Source: Nyssa sinensis
Lineage: Eukaryota; Streptophyta; Magnoliopsida; Cornales; Nyssaceae
Assembly (NCBI GenBank): GCA_008638375.1
Contig: CM018031.1
Location: forward strand, 12,000,562 to 12,064,561
Direction: 5' to 3'
Length of the DNA: 64,000 nucleotides
Shown: positions 38,188 to 50,554 of the stretch, in pieces
How positions within the stretch are numbered: position 1 is the stretch's first letter
Layout of the letters: every line of letters begins with the position of its first letter
Position numbers and translations under genes: made by a program
The notes under the pieces: generated by a model
What the model was told of the DNA's origin: nothing
The model's database searches: none
What the model saw: the letters and a program-made list of their open reading frames with translations, nothing else

Positions 38188-41100
38188 GTGACATTGCTTA
38201 GTCAATAAGGGAGTACATATATAACAAGAAATCTATTAACATGTTTAGCATGTGAAACTTCATCATTTTGTATTCTATCTTAAATATCAACGGTGAGTCA
38301 GTCACCTTTAATTGTTGACAGCTCAACAAGGGAAAAAATATTTCATGGTACAAGTGATCAGTGTTAACCGTAAGATAAAGTGGCACATCTACATTTTTGT
38401 ATATATGGCACTTATCTCACAGTTCTAAAAGACAATTAAAAAATAGTTTCTAAACAAAAGTTTATGAAGCTGGTATTCAGTGATGATTCTAATGTAATGA
38501 ATGATTTTTCAAATTTATTAGTCGTCTTTTCAGTTTTTAGATGGAACACAATAATAGTTGGGGCCCAAATTTTCTAATCAAAGCACTTTTCAAAAAGGGT
38601 ATAGTATAAAGGTAGTTATAATTCTAATAAAGGTAAAGATTCTTTAAAAAAGCTGAAATCATGAGAAAATTGAAATCTAAACAAACGGTTAGAAGGGATA
38701 TTCGAGCAACTTTAATAATGGAAATCATTTTTGGATCCAAACAAAATTATTTACATATTGTTATAGTATTTATGCATACATCGTTGACTCTCAATATTAT
38801 ACATTACTTTAATAATAGTATTTAAAAAAATATTTATTTTATATTTTAATATATTTTTGTCTCTCATTTCTCTCTCTTTCAACCAACTTATTTTTTTCTA
38901 TCTCTTTCAATTAATTTTCTCACCAATTTTGGCTTCCTTTCTCTCTCTCTCCCTCTCCATATTTGCACCTCGTTGGTAATTGTTTGTGAGTTGTATCCAT
39001 CTTGGGTCCAATGATAGATCATCTATTAGGATAGTGGCAGAAGAAGGTGGACTAAAGGAGGCATGGCCTCTCAAAAGTTTGTAAATTTTATTTTTTATTT
39101 CTTGTTTTGTTAGAATTTCTTAAAAAATTAAGACTTGGTTCTCCTAAATTTTTTATATGTGCATAAAAATTCTTTTAAATTTTGATATCTACAATTTTGC
39201 CTCCCCCTGCTCAAACTATAATATCTGAATCCATCATTGTGTTAGAGACAAAAAAGTGTCTTACTTGAGAACTAAAATTAATGATAGTTAGGGTGGATGG
39301 CTCCTTTCTATATCCATTCTTGAAATTGCTCTTAGTAGGAAAAGTGGTGCCCAGCTATGTCACAAATGATGAAAGCTTCCTAAACAAAAATTAAAAATTA
39401 AATAAAAAAGAGAGAGCAAGAAAGAGAATTACATACTCATTTTATTTATAAAATTATACTGTTTAGGACTCTCATTTATAATTTTGTCCTCATATTTTAA
39501 TATAATTTTAAAGTCTCTCTTACTTTAATAAAACAAGAAAATGATTTCAATGGTTACTACCACCAAATGAATAATTGTTTATTTTTTAAAATTCTCGGTT
39601 TTTTTTTTTTAATATTCAGCTTCAGACAAAGGACGTGGAGAATGACATGCTGCAAAAGCATATAAATGAGTTGGTACACGAAAGGCATTTATATATATTT
39701 ATTTTATATTTATATGCATGGTTTCTTTAAGAAATCTGTTACATCCGTTTGTTGGATTATTTGTCTAATTTATCAATTGACCTCTTGAGAAGAGTTGAAC
39801 CCATTACGAATGGTTTCCAATGTTGATCTTACATGATCAGATGATTTTATGCATATTCTGTTGCCTTCTTTGATTGATAGGATGAGTGGCATTGCCCAGC
39901 TTAGCTTGAATACAGTAATTCAGTTCTTTAGGGCAAATACAGTACTACTTCTCTCAGCCCAGCTTCGCACAATTAAGAAAGTTTTAAGGAAGCAGAAGAA
40001 GAGCAATAAAGAGTATGCAATTTTTTTTTTAGATGTTTCAAAATAGGCCAATCTTAGTAATATGCTAATTAGTTCTCTGGCAATTAGCAGAGTAGGATGC
40101 CACAACACTGAGTGCAGAATTTTGGTCATGTTTGTTTCATGGATTGGATAAAGGTGGTAATCTCACCTTTCTCCATGCTATAGGTTCTTGGCTATGTTTG
40201 TTTGTCGATTTGGAGAGGAAATGGGATAAATTAGTTCTCATGACATTATGAAACCAGTGTTTAGATGAAAAAAAACATAAGAGACTTACTAATAATACCG
40301 GGACTAATTAATAACCTTGGGTACTATCTAAACTGTTCAAATTGTGGGTCACCTTAGGTGTTATGGAGAAATTAATTGTAGGCCTAACTGAAGGATCTAA
40401 AAAATCTCAAGTCATGAATAGGTGGGCCATTGGAGACTAGGTTGTAATTGTGGTTTATTTTAATTTGTTAATATAAAGTCGTGCCTGCCTCATTAGATGG
40501 TCCCGTGATTCAGTTTATTTGTTTCTCATTAGTCATATTTGGATTAAACACTTGATTTGGTTGTTTCGTGCACTGCAAGAGGAGGTATCTTACTCAATAA
40601 TGGGTCCCAAGAAGAGATCTGATTCAGATGAGAACGAGACAACCTGAATTAGTGAGGAACAAGGCAGTTGACAGGCCAAATGAGGGTTTTGGCCCGCCAA
40701 GCATGGGTACAACCTCTTCAACTTTTGATCTAAATTTTGTGATTGTTAGATGATTTGGATATGAGCTTCATGCTCATATATGGGACCTGGGGCCCATGGA
40801 GATTTGGACATGTACCCTTGCTCCTTAGGCCATACATTTGTCACATCACAAAAGAAAAAAAAAAAAGGATTATAAACCATTGTGCATGGCAATAAGTGAT
40901 TCTATGTGCTTAATGACACAATTCTCCCCTTTGCCTTGGATTGACCTAAGACACGTCCCAAAACTTCTAGTCCCCACGCCCCCCCCCCCCCAAAAAAAGG
41001 GCGGTCTGGGCTTGCCCCTGCTTTAGCCTCTGGACCAAACATTCCCTGGAAGCTCCATGTCCCTGATTGTAGTGGTTATTGATTGGAACAGGACCTGGCA

Positions 41101-41264
41101 AGCTTTTTGCATTAGGTTGCCATTCTGTGAATTTCCTCTTCTGGTGTAGCATCCAATCTCTAGACACTTTTGTTCAACCATCAACGATCCAGAACCACGA
41201 GGTCTGGTACCTATCACCATGTCCCTGGAGCCTTGTAGTCCGGATTAATCCTCATGTGGCCTGC
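38188..41264. other. Intergenic DNA before the retrotransposon nest; no gene seen
   Basis: AT-rich. A segment at 39040-39240 has GGACTAAAGGAGGCATGG and TTTTGCCTCCCCCTGC words suggesting another degraded element of the poly-C MITE type. Short open frames at 39849-40046 and 40838-41026 have no recognisable domains. A C13 tract lies at 40979-40991. Confidence 0.5.
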
Positions 41265-42698
41265 TATTAGACCCTTACTGAGTTGACATGGAGGCATGGG
41301 GCATGGGGCATGGAGAGGCATGTCCTGCCTTGGTGGCATTGGCATAAGCATGGGGAGGCATGCTATGCCTTGGAATGACATTCGGGACTTGGAATGTTAA
41401 TCAAGGGTGGAATGACATTCTGGACTTGGAATGTTATTCAGGGCGGAATAACATTCGGGAGTGGGAATGATTTTTCGAAGATGGGATATGTCGAAAAATA
41501 TTCTAAGTATTGGAGGGATACTTAGACATTTCAGAGTTGGTGCAACTAATGGCTTGTGAACAGTTTGGTGCATGGGTTGCCTTTGGCAAGGCAGATGCAC
41601 ACAGGGGGAAGAACTGGTGGTTTTGCAAGTGGTTGTATCCACTCATGTCAGAAGGAGTAAATTATACTTTGACATATATAGGGGGGAGTACCTCATTGAG
41701 GCGCCCATGAGCGAGTGGCCTATGGGGATAAGGAAGACCAAGGCATGTGGGGGCATGGCTTAGAAACGAGGGCTAACACGGAAGCATAGGGCTGGGTCAA
41801 GAGGTGCGCGGGTTCAAGGCTGACTGCATATGGCCGTGTCCTTAAGTGAGGGCTCGGGGCTGGCAGTTGCGGGGCTAGCAGTTGTTGGGCTGGCAGTTGC
41901 AGCGCAGGGCAGTTGCGGCGCAAGGCAGTTGCGAGGCAGTTGCAGTGCAGTTGCTGGGCTAGCAGTTGCGGGGCTGGCAGTTGCGACATAAGGCAGTTGC
42001 GATGCAGTTGCGGGGCTGGCAGTTGCGCAAGGCAATTGCGGGGCTGACAGAAGGTGTAAGGCAACTACCAACGAGTTGGCGCATGGATCCAAGGGCTCAT
42101 ATTGTGTGCGGCAATGGGAGGCACGGATCCTCACAAGTGGCGCATTGATCCAAGGGCTTATATGGTGTGCGGCAAAGGGAGGCATGGATTCTTATAGGTG
42201 GCGCACATCCAAGGCTTCAGATAACCCTAGCAGTTGCGGGCGCAACTACAAGGCACAGATGGCAATCTGTGACAAACCTTAGCAGTTGGGATGTAACTGC
42301 AAGCCATGTGCGTGTCACATGCATGCACATGGGCGGTTGAGATCTTGGGCTATATAAAGGGGTGCGAGGTCTCTTGTAAACACACAGAGAAGGTAGAGAG
42401 CAAGTCAGAGAGAAGGCAAGGCAGAGAAGCAAAGAGATTGTAATACACTGGTGTGTGTCTCTTTGTGAGTGTGTGCTGAGTGTCTTGTATTCTTAAGGAA
42501 TCTGATTCCTTTGTATTCATAATTCCGGTGGGTTAGTGAATAAAAGGTTGGGGGTTTTTCCCTGTATGTTTCTGTGTCTTCTTTTCTATTCCGCTGTGCT
42601 AAACACTGTGTGTGTTGGTAGGTGTTTTGAGTGGCTGGTTGTCCGGTGACAATGCCATCACAGGCAAAAATTTGGTGCTCGAAATTGACCCTGTGACA
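41265..42698 (+). repeat. 5' LTR of a gag-only (TR-GAG type) retrotransposon
   Basis: Starts TATTAGACCC (the 3' copy has TGTTAGACCC) and ends CCTGTGACA, giving 1434 bp. A TATA box (GGGCTATATAAAGG) lies at about 42350, followed by a plausible transcribed leader. The TTGTATTC/AATAAAAGG region near 42510-42550 is a likely polyadenylation area. Within it lie GCAGTTGCGGGGCTG-type tandem repeats (41860-42040) and a duplicated GTGTGCGGCAA..GGAGGCA..GGAT block (42080-42215). Immediately after it, at 42701, is a tRNA-Met-like primer-binding site, TGGCATCAGAGCC. Confidence 0.85.
41860..42040 (+). repeat. GCAGTTGC minisatellite inside the LTR
   Basis: More than a dozen GCAGTTGC words spaced 10-20 bp apart, with variants GGGGCTG/GGCTAGCA between them. 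It makes a GC-rich, strongly repetitive block upstream of the TATA box. Confidence 0.85.
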
Positions 42699-42713
42699 GT
42701 TGGCATCAGAGCC

Positions 42714-44669
42714 AGGTTTTGACCATAGGCTGGTGGCTCAAACGCTGAACTGCATGAACGAGTGGCTCAGATGGAAGACTTCCTTGGTTCTCCCCAATTC
42801 AGATGATGCTTGTGCCTCTATCAGTCTAGTGCGCAAGGCTATTCGAGATCGTGGAGAATGTCCTAGAATGCCCAGGACAAACTCAAAAAGGTGGAGGAAG
42901 ATCACTATCTTGAAGGCCAAGTCAAGACTAGTGACCTCCTGGGCGATCTTGGGGCGTTGGCCGAATCTCTCAAAGGCAAATTGGACACACTGGAGGTAGA
43001 CATGACGCTGCTGAAGCGACCATTGCATATTGGTACTGTTGGTATGCACGTGGGAGGGCAGAAGGCCAAAGTACCAGAACCAAAGGCGTTTTCTGGCACC
43101 CGAAGTGCGAAAGAATTGAAGAATTTTCAGTGCGACCTAACCCACTATTTTTAGGCGGTACACATTCCGAATGGTGAGCGGGTGAATCTCACATCCATGT
43201 ACTTGACCGGGGATGCCAAATTGTGGTGGCGTACTCAGGCGGAGGACACTTCACGTCCTCAAATCGTGACGTGGGACATGCTGGTGGCAGAAATGAAGGA
43301 GTAGTTCCTCCCAAGCAACATGGCATGGCAAGCTCGTGATGCTTTGCGGCGGCTCAGACAGACTAGAACAATCAGGGAGAATGTCAAGCAGTTCTCATCC
43401 TTGATGCTTGACATCAAAAACATGTCTGAAGGAGGACAAGCTATTCAACTTCATTTCTGGTCTTCAAAACTGGGCACAGAAAGAACTGCGTCGACAAGGT
43501 GTAAAAGACTTGTCCGCAACCATAGCAGTAACCGATGCCTTGGTGGAGTACAAGTCGGCTAACACTGGGGACAACAACAAAGGGGCTGAGGGTGTTGGAA
43601 GAGACAGATCCAAGGAGCGCAAAAAGGACAAAAAGAAAGTCAGAAAGACTGGTTCTTCAGAGAGGCAGACGGACAGAGCCTCAGGTTCCAAGGAGTCATT
43701 CAAAGGTTAGACCCCAAGCGGATGCTATATCTGTGACGGACCACACCGGGCCAGAAATTGTCCAAAGTGGGAGAAACTGAACGCTCTTACGGTAGAAGAG
43801 GGAGAGAGTTCAAAAGAAGAAACCGTGAGGGTTAACCCCATCTAACTTCTCAATGTGCTGCAGAAGGAGGGGTCGGTGCCAAAGAGGGGGTTACTAACAA
43901 CATTATCTCGGACAAAGAAGTGTATAGGCTGGACTTTGCACTGCAGCTAGATTCTAGTGTGATCAAGGCAGCCAATTCTGAGGCAAGTCGGGTTGCTGGG
44001 GTAGCGAGGGGTGTTCAAGTCAAGGTGGGAAACTGAAGTGGGGAATGCAGTTTCTTGGCCATGCCTTTGGATGATTTCCAAGTCATCCTTGGGTTAAAGT
44101 TTTTCTAGAAAGCAAAGGCAGTTGTGATGCCTCACCTTAGTGGAATGCTGATTATGGACGAGGGAAGTCCATGCTTTGTTCCTTTCTCGAAAGCAAAGAA
44201 AGGAAGGGTTTCAAGGATGTCTGCAATTCAGGTCCTTGAAGATTCAGAAGGTTCTGATGGTTGGCAAAAAACCTTACTTGGATGCTTTGGTAGGCAAAAG
44301 TGTAGCAGTGCCAAAAGCTACAAGAAACATGTCTGGTGGCATGCAGGCCGGGGGCTTGAATTCAGAAGCTTGATGTTTTGAAAGTAATGGGTGGGTTGGC
44401 TGGTGCGAAAGGGTCAGTCGTAACCAGAAACAGTGGAAAAATTTCCCCAAAATCTGATGGTCGATCGAGAACAAGGGCTGAAGGCTGGAGTTCTTCAACA
44501 AGACTTGGTGGGGGCCAAGTGTGTTCTGCATGGGCAACAACCAATGTAGAAGGATGTTGTGGGTGCCGGTTAGGCGCAGTATCAAGACAAGTGACACGGT
44601 GCAGCAATGGGATGTCTGCAGAGGTAGTGTTGGTCAGACGAGGACGTCGGCTTTTTCTGGTGGGGGTGG
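42714..44669 (+). pseudogene. Gag polyprotein (plus protease-like relic) of the TR-GAG element
   Basis: The retrotransposon gag fold is visible in pieces: a coiled region LGALAESLKGKLDTLEVDM (42951 on), the central YLTGDAKLWWRT block (about 43200), and NVKQFSSLMLDIKNMSE..FNFISGLQNWAQ. A CCHC zinc knuckle, CYICDGPHRARNC, follows at about 43722. Stops lie at 43153 and 43303, and a frameshift near 43430. Downstream pieces such as FALQLDSS and FQVILGLKF resemble a retroviral-type aspartic protease edge. No RT, RNase H or integrase is present before the 3' LTR. The layout fits non-autonomous TR-GAG elements, which need another element's polymerase. Confidence 0.8.
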
Positions 44670-44671
44670 TT

Positions 44672-45113
44672 TGTTAGACCCTTACTGAGTTGACATAGAG
44701 GCATGGGGCATGGGGAGACTTGTCCTGCCTTGGTGGCATTGGCATAAGCATAGGGAGGCATGTCCTGCCTTGGTGGCATTGGCATAAGCATAGGGAGGCA
44801 TGTCCTGCCTTGGTGGCATTGGCATAAGCATAGGGAGGCATGCTATGCCTTGGAATGACATTCGGGACTTGGAATGTTAATCAAAGGTGGAATGACATTC
44901 TGGATTTGGAATGTTATTCAGGGCGGAATAACATTCGGGAGTGGGAATGATTTTTCGAAGATGGGATATGTTGAAAAATATTCTAAGTATTGGAGAGATA
45001 CTTAGACATTTCAGAGTTGGTGCAGCTGATGGCTTGTGAACAGTTTGGTGCATGGGTTGCCTTTGGCAAGGTAGATGCACACAGGGGTAAGAACTGGTTT
45101 TGCAAGTGGTTGT
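44672..45113 (+). repeat. 3' LTR of the TR-GAG element, truncated by a later insertion
   Basis: Begins TGTTAGACCC right after a purine tract (GGTGGGGGTGG) and follows the 5' LTR for about 440 bp. It then stops at GCAAGTGGTTGT, where the Athila-like LTR starts. It carries three copies of a 40-bp unit (44721-44840) where the 5' LTR has one. The remaining ~1 kb should lie beyond the window, on the far side of the inserted element. Confidence 0.85.
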
Positions 45114-46327
45114 TGATTTGTCGTGGAAATCAATTAAATTACCAAACTAAACTACTAGTATAGTAGAGAAGTAAGGGTCGAATCCACAGAAACTGTTAAT
45201 TGTTTAAAAACCAAAGTTGAGATTCATTTTAATTCAAATTAACAAAGATTAATTGTTGTTGATTTTCTTTCTAAAATTAAATAAGAATTATAATTAAAGC
45301 AAATATTGAACTGAATTAACAATAAATCGAATTAAAAGAGGATTCCTAGGGTATTGAATCTACCACTAATCTTGTAACTAGCTTCAATTATATTAATTCT
45401 TGGGCCATTAAATTTGGATGTAAAAGATGCATTTTGGCTACAAGCCTCAATATAATCATCAAGAAAACCACGCACCAAAACCCTAAGCACGAATCATCTT
45501 TGGTCAACACAAATTTTCTACGTTAATTCTAAGGTCATAGTCACAATTTGTTTTCCCTGAGTTATGACTCGTCCTACGGTTTTGATGTATGTACATATAT
45601 TACTATTGTATAACCACATAAACAAAATCACAGGAATTGATTATGTGAAACTGAATAATACGATCAATGCTTTAATACAATCCCAACGTTATACAATCAA
45701 CATCCAAGACTAATTAACCCAAAAATAAAATACAAAAAAGCAATATTACTTGACTAGGGTTTCATCTAAACCCTAGGAATGAGAGAACTTAGCCCATGAT
45801 AGTGGAAGAGGAGACCACCATAGCCATGGAGTTCTTCATCTTCTTCTTTAGAGTCGTTTCTTTCCTTCTTCTCCTCCTCTAGATCCCCCAAAACGGCCTC
45901 CTCCTTTTCCAAAATCCTAGTTCGCTATATTATTCCCCTTTTTCCAAAATTACCCCCACAAAATAAGTATTCAGGAAAATAAAGTAAAATACCGTCATTA
46001 GACATTATAGGCCCAAAAAGGGAGTCTAAAGTGCTCCAAAATAGAGCCTATAATGCTAAAATAGGCCCTGGTCCACCTATATATGGATCAAGCCTCTCTT
46101 CTAACCCAAAATCACTTGTTTTTCACTTCTTTTAGCACTTCAAAGCCCAATATTTTCCTTTTGCTCCAAATCCACCACTAAATCATCAACTTTGACGAGT
46201 TTTCTCTGCAAAAAGACAAAACAAGAATTAACTAGCAAATGCATATAGATTGGAGAAATTAAAATAATAAAACTGCAAGAATATCTAGGGTTAACAAAAT
46301 AAATATGCACTTTTTAACAAGTTATCA
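45114..46327 (-). repeat. 3' LTR of the minus-strand Athila-like element
   Basis: On the minus strand it begins TGATAACTTG directly after the polypurine tract AAGTTGGGGGATG and ends CACGACAAATCA, a TG..CA LTR of 1214 bp. The minus-strand text CTGTGGATTCGACCCTTAC near its end is typical of plant gypsy LTRs of the Athila/Tat group. On the left it abuts GTTGT of the TR-GAG LTR (45109-45113), the expected 5-bp target duplication; the partner copy would be outside the window. Confidence 0.8.
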
Positions 46328-46997
46328 CATCCCCCAACTTACACTTTGCTAGTCCTAGAGCAAAGCCAAGGAAACAAGAGACAAAATACAACTAACTAAA
46401 TCCTCTTTCGTGGGATACACGATTGCATTTACCATATGCAATAAGGCTTTAAACCCCTAGGTTACCCTAGTGGACGAGTTATAGTCTCGTGAAGGTTTAC
46501 AATGAATCTACTCACAAAATTCGACACCCCCCAACTTGAACACAATATACTCCATAATTAATAAAAATGAATCTTAATGAGCGTATAGCTGAGTTACAAT
46601 CGAAGCAAAGTAACAATTATCTCACGAAAAGTAACCTGTGAATTTCTCAAGTGCTCATAAATGGATAGAATCAATGTGCATAAAAGCAACAACCATAACA
46701 AGATGTTTAGGCAATGAAACTTCTTTTCAAACAGGCATTACTTTGACTCCAAATCTCACCAAAAGATATCACTCACAAATGAAGCTCACAGAGACGGGGT
46801 ACATATGTATCCTCTCATACATGTGGATAAAATAATTGTTGAGTACAAATCAAATGATCTACATGCAAACATGAATGAAAGCACAACGAGAATAATATAG
46901 AGAGAATTCTAACCACTACGAAAATCAACTCCCACTGTCACATGATCACTACAGTCACATCCTCAATCATCAACTACTACACCTTCGGGGTCGGCTA
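46328..46997 (-). mobile_element. 3' internal region of the Athila-like element, proximal part
   Basis: Contains the polypurine tract and, on the minus strand, CTAGGACTAGCAAAGTG just before it, a block common to this retrotransposon group. A second PPT-like tract, AAGTTGGGGGGTG, occurs at about 46527-46540. Non-coding. It is continuous with 58505 onward if the nested Tekay element and one GGCTA copy are removed. Confidence 0.75.
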
Positions 46998-47151
46998 TGT
47001 AATACCCCGACCCGAACTGGCACGAGTATCGAGACAAGCCGGGTCGGGTAACACTTTATCAGTTATAAAATGACCTATTGATTAAATAAGACCCAACATC
47101 GTAATACGTGCAAGTATGCATGCATGCATGCATACATGCACACATGTATGG

Positions 47152-47182
<31 letters not shown>

Positions 47183-50100
47183 AAAAGTAACGAAGGAGAA
47201 AAATATATATATATATGTGAATATATATATATATATATGTAATATAAAAATAAAAAGGCTACCTAACCTAGACTAGTAGGAGCATGGTGGAAATCAGAAA
47301 ATCAGGGGTAGAGGCATGGCTAAGCATGCTTGGTTGAGTGAGAAAGAAGCAAGGGACCATTCCCAAGTGTACCTCACATGTATAGATATATACACATATA
47401 CAAACATCTCTCTCTCTCTCTACATTCTGGAAGAGTGAAGGAGAAATGAGGAGCTTCTGAGGAGGAGAAGAGAGGATCAGAAGTGAAGAGGAGAGGCAAC
47501 CAACACCAAGAAACCAGAAATTTAGGTAAGGGTTCTCACTTCTGTTTCGTAAATTTAAAGCATGATTTGTTTAATTCTGAGCTTAGGGTCTTAGAGGACA
47601 TAGCATGAGGTTTCCAAGGCCACAAAAATCAAAGCAAATGGTTAAGAGAGGAGGGAGAAACCCTCAGTTGCAGGTCACGGCCTAAAGACTTGAAAACTAT
47701 CATTTCATGTGTATTCTTTCATTTAAATGATCTGAAAATGTTCTATATGATCTATAATGAAGGTTTGAGAAAATTTGGAGTGAAACCAGAAGAAGAAAAT
47801 GCATGAAAATCAAAAAAATGGGTTCGGCCGGAAAATGGGCATGGTGGCCGGAAAACCGGCTATGGGTGTCGGAAAACCGTGGCCAATCCAACTAAAAACA
47901 GTCTAAAAATGATGCTTTAGATTCTAGAAGTGTTTTGGCACAAAAACCGTAAATTTTGGGCTTCAAAATGATGTAAAATGGTGGGTTGACCGAGGTTCCG
48001 GTGACCGGAATTGACAGGGGTGACCGGAGAAGACCACCGGAAAAACGGGGGGCATGTCGGGTCAAGACGGGACCGGATCCGGGTCTGGGTCGGGTCGGGA
48101 CCCGACCGGATCCAACGGGGCAATGAAACTACGCCGTTTCATTAAAGAATTTTAAAAATATTAAATTAGGGCTGACGTCATCATGACGTCAGCATGACCC
48201 ATTAAACCGGTTCTCTGGAGAAGACTGAACCGGATGGTTCGGTGTGGTCTGGGACCGGTCTAGGGTTTCATTAGGTGAACCCTTTGGTCCAATGTTTTAA
48301 TTAAAAATAAATAAACCGAAACTTATGATAATTGTGGTTTGACCCCAACTATTCACCCTATTCCAAATCTGACCCAGACTTTGGAGAATTATTTCAAAAA
48401 CACCCCTGGAAAAATAATAAAATAATAAAATAAATTATTTAAATAATTTATTAAATAGGTAGAATTACCATTTTACCCCTGAGTCACAAATAAGTCAAAC
48501 GAAGTCCAAACAAGGCAAATGAATAGTCAAAACTTATTATCTCGGACCTTCCGGACTCAATAGTGAGGTCCATTTCACGAGACGAGACCCCGGGATATAA
48601 GACATAAATACTAGAATGACCGAAATACCCCGGTGTCCAAATTAGACAAGTCATATATGAATTCCTACTATCTTGGACCTACTGAGTCCAATGGTGAGGT
48701 CTACAACGTGAGACGAGGCCCCGAAAAAATAAAGGCCCGTAAAATGACGAAAATACCCCTGTGTCCAAATAAGTTAAGTCATATAAGTATTTTAACTATC
48801 TCGGACCCACTGAATTCAACGGTGAGGTTGAAATTATGAAAAGAGGTCCCGGGGAGAAAGTGACCGTAACATGCCAAAGGACAGTTTTGCCCTTTTCAAT
48901 TCAGGAATCCGATTTAAGATCCGTAAAAGCCTAAACTTATTTTATTCAACATTCCGGATACAATGACGACATCTAGATTCGTAATCGAGATACCGATAGT
49001 CAAGATTTACAAATTTGAATATCGAGTATGGTTCGATTTCAGTTATAGACTGAGTTATTTTCAATTGACAGGCACGTCAAAAGAAAAGGGGAAGGAGACT
49101 TTGATTAGTTGAACTACTGAGAGTCATTTTGAAGTAAGTAATTCTGACGCTTTAATATGGGTTATTCCCAGCCAGTCACGTTATTGTTCATATGCTGCCA
49201 ACTTGTACTCCATTACTACTTGATGCATTTGATTGAGCCAAATTGACTTGTAGATATCAGTTTACCTGATTTTGGATTTGATTTGCTTGCTCGCCTCACG
49301 ATGAGATTGATCATTGATATTTGAATATTATTACACTATCATACCATGACCAGTTTTGAGATACATTCTACTGATTCCATACACTTCGTGTTTTGTTGTT
49401 TGTGATATCAAATGTTGGTACGATTGTACATCTTGTATGGGATTTTGTCAGTCATGATATTTGGTGTGTACTCGGGGTTGTGCTCAGTCACAATGACCCA
49501 TCCATTCACAGATTACGTGGGGGAAAAGATCCATTAGGGTCTGTTGTGTCCTACGGGACCTATATTGAAAAGAGCTCTAACGCTTTTCAGAGAGCCCGAG
49601 GAACTGTGGCGGATCTGAGCATGCGTTTTAGTGGGGTATGCCGGGCCCCGAGTAATTCACGTATATCTGGGTTATTTGAATTCGATGTTAACTTATTCTT
49701 GTTTCCATTGTATGATCATATTTTTTTTATACCCTGTGGAATGATCATATTGTTGCAAGCATGGTATATCTTTGATTGGCTAATGTATTGTTGTGGCAGC
49801 AACCCATCATGATAGGCCAGATCCCAATTTCATTTGGCTTTGTTATTGACTCTTGTGTTATATTGTGGGATATGCCTTTTGGACCCTCGGGTCGATACCT
49901 TGCACATTTTTGGTGACTGGCTACGCCTTCATTACTGCCCATATTGGCTATCTGTGATTCTTTGATCTATCATTTCATCGGACAAACCCGAACCCACATT
50001 AAAGCCAGGAAATTACTTATTGGGCTATTAGCTCACCCCTTCTCCCTTAAATTTTTCAGGACAACAAGAATTTGGGGAACCCTCAGGCGCTCCAGGGATT

Positions 50101-50416
50101 TAGACGCTGCTAGTTACTGGTAGCTGTTTTGGCGAGTTTATATTAAGTTGAATATTGTCAGGTCTTAATACTCCCATGTCACCACGGTCCTGTTTGTTGG
50201 TTTTGTTTTTGAAGGATCTGTATTTAACACTTATAATTTTTGGACATCCGTCAAATGGTAAACTAACTGTGCTACCAGATATTTTAATGATTAAGAAATG
50301 CTTTTGTTAAAACTTTACCCAGCATTTTAGATCCTTTTGGACGGGGAACGGCCCACGGGCCGCAGACCCGGGTCACGGATCCCTAATCCGCATAGGGTGG
50401 GTTTTGGGTCGTGACA
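46998..50416 (+). repeat. Tekay 5' LTR
   Basis: 3419 bp, TGTAATACCCC..GTCGTGACA. It contains (TA)n tracts near 47150-47240 and a CT run near 47407. A 23-bp near-perfect palindrome with two TGACGTCA sites lies at 48171-48193, and three degenerate copies of a ~130-bp unit lie at 48539-48900. By eye it differs from the 3' LTR at three substitutions, one 2-bp TA indel and one 1-bp C indel. An open frame at 49393-49812 is shared by both LTRs but has no recognised domain. Confidence 0.95.
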
Positions 50417-50418
50417 GA

Positions 50419-50432
50419 GTGGTATCAGAGCA
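50419..50432 (+). promoter_or_regulatory. Primer-binding site of the Tekay element
   Basis: GTGGTATCAGAGCA starts two bases after the LTR end and matches the complement of the 3' end of initiator tRNA-Met, the usual primer of plant LTR retrotransposons. Confidence 0.9.
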
Positions 50433-50554
50433 TATGGTTCTAGTGGTCCATGGGAGATTAAGATTGAAGTATTACAACTCGCTAAAGTCTGAGGGTCATA
50501 AGTCTAGAGGTCAATTAATTACCCAAGTTTTGTGGACTGTCCTTTTTGCAGTGT

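Noticed and set aside
39619..39680. Exon-like segment after an acceptor (TATTCAG) reading LQTKDVENDMLQKHINEL before a GTAC donor
   Set aside because: Only about 20 codons, no neighbouring exon and no family recognised; could be chance.
42700..44669. Functional gag
   Set aside because: In-frame stops at 43153 and 43303 and a frameshift near 43430.
49393..49812. 139-codon frame repeated at 57476-57895
   Set aside because: Identical because both lie in the Tekay LTRs; no domain and no reason to think it is translated.
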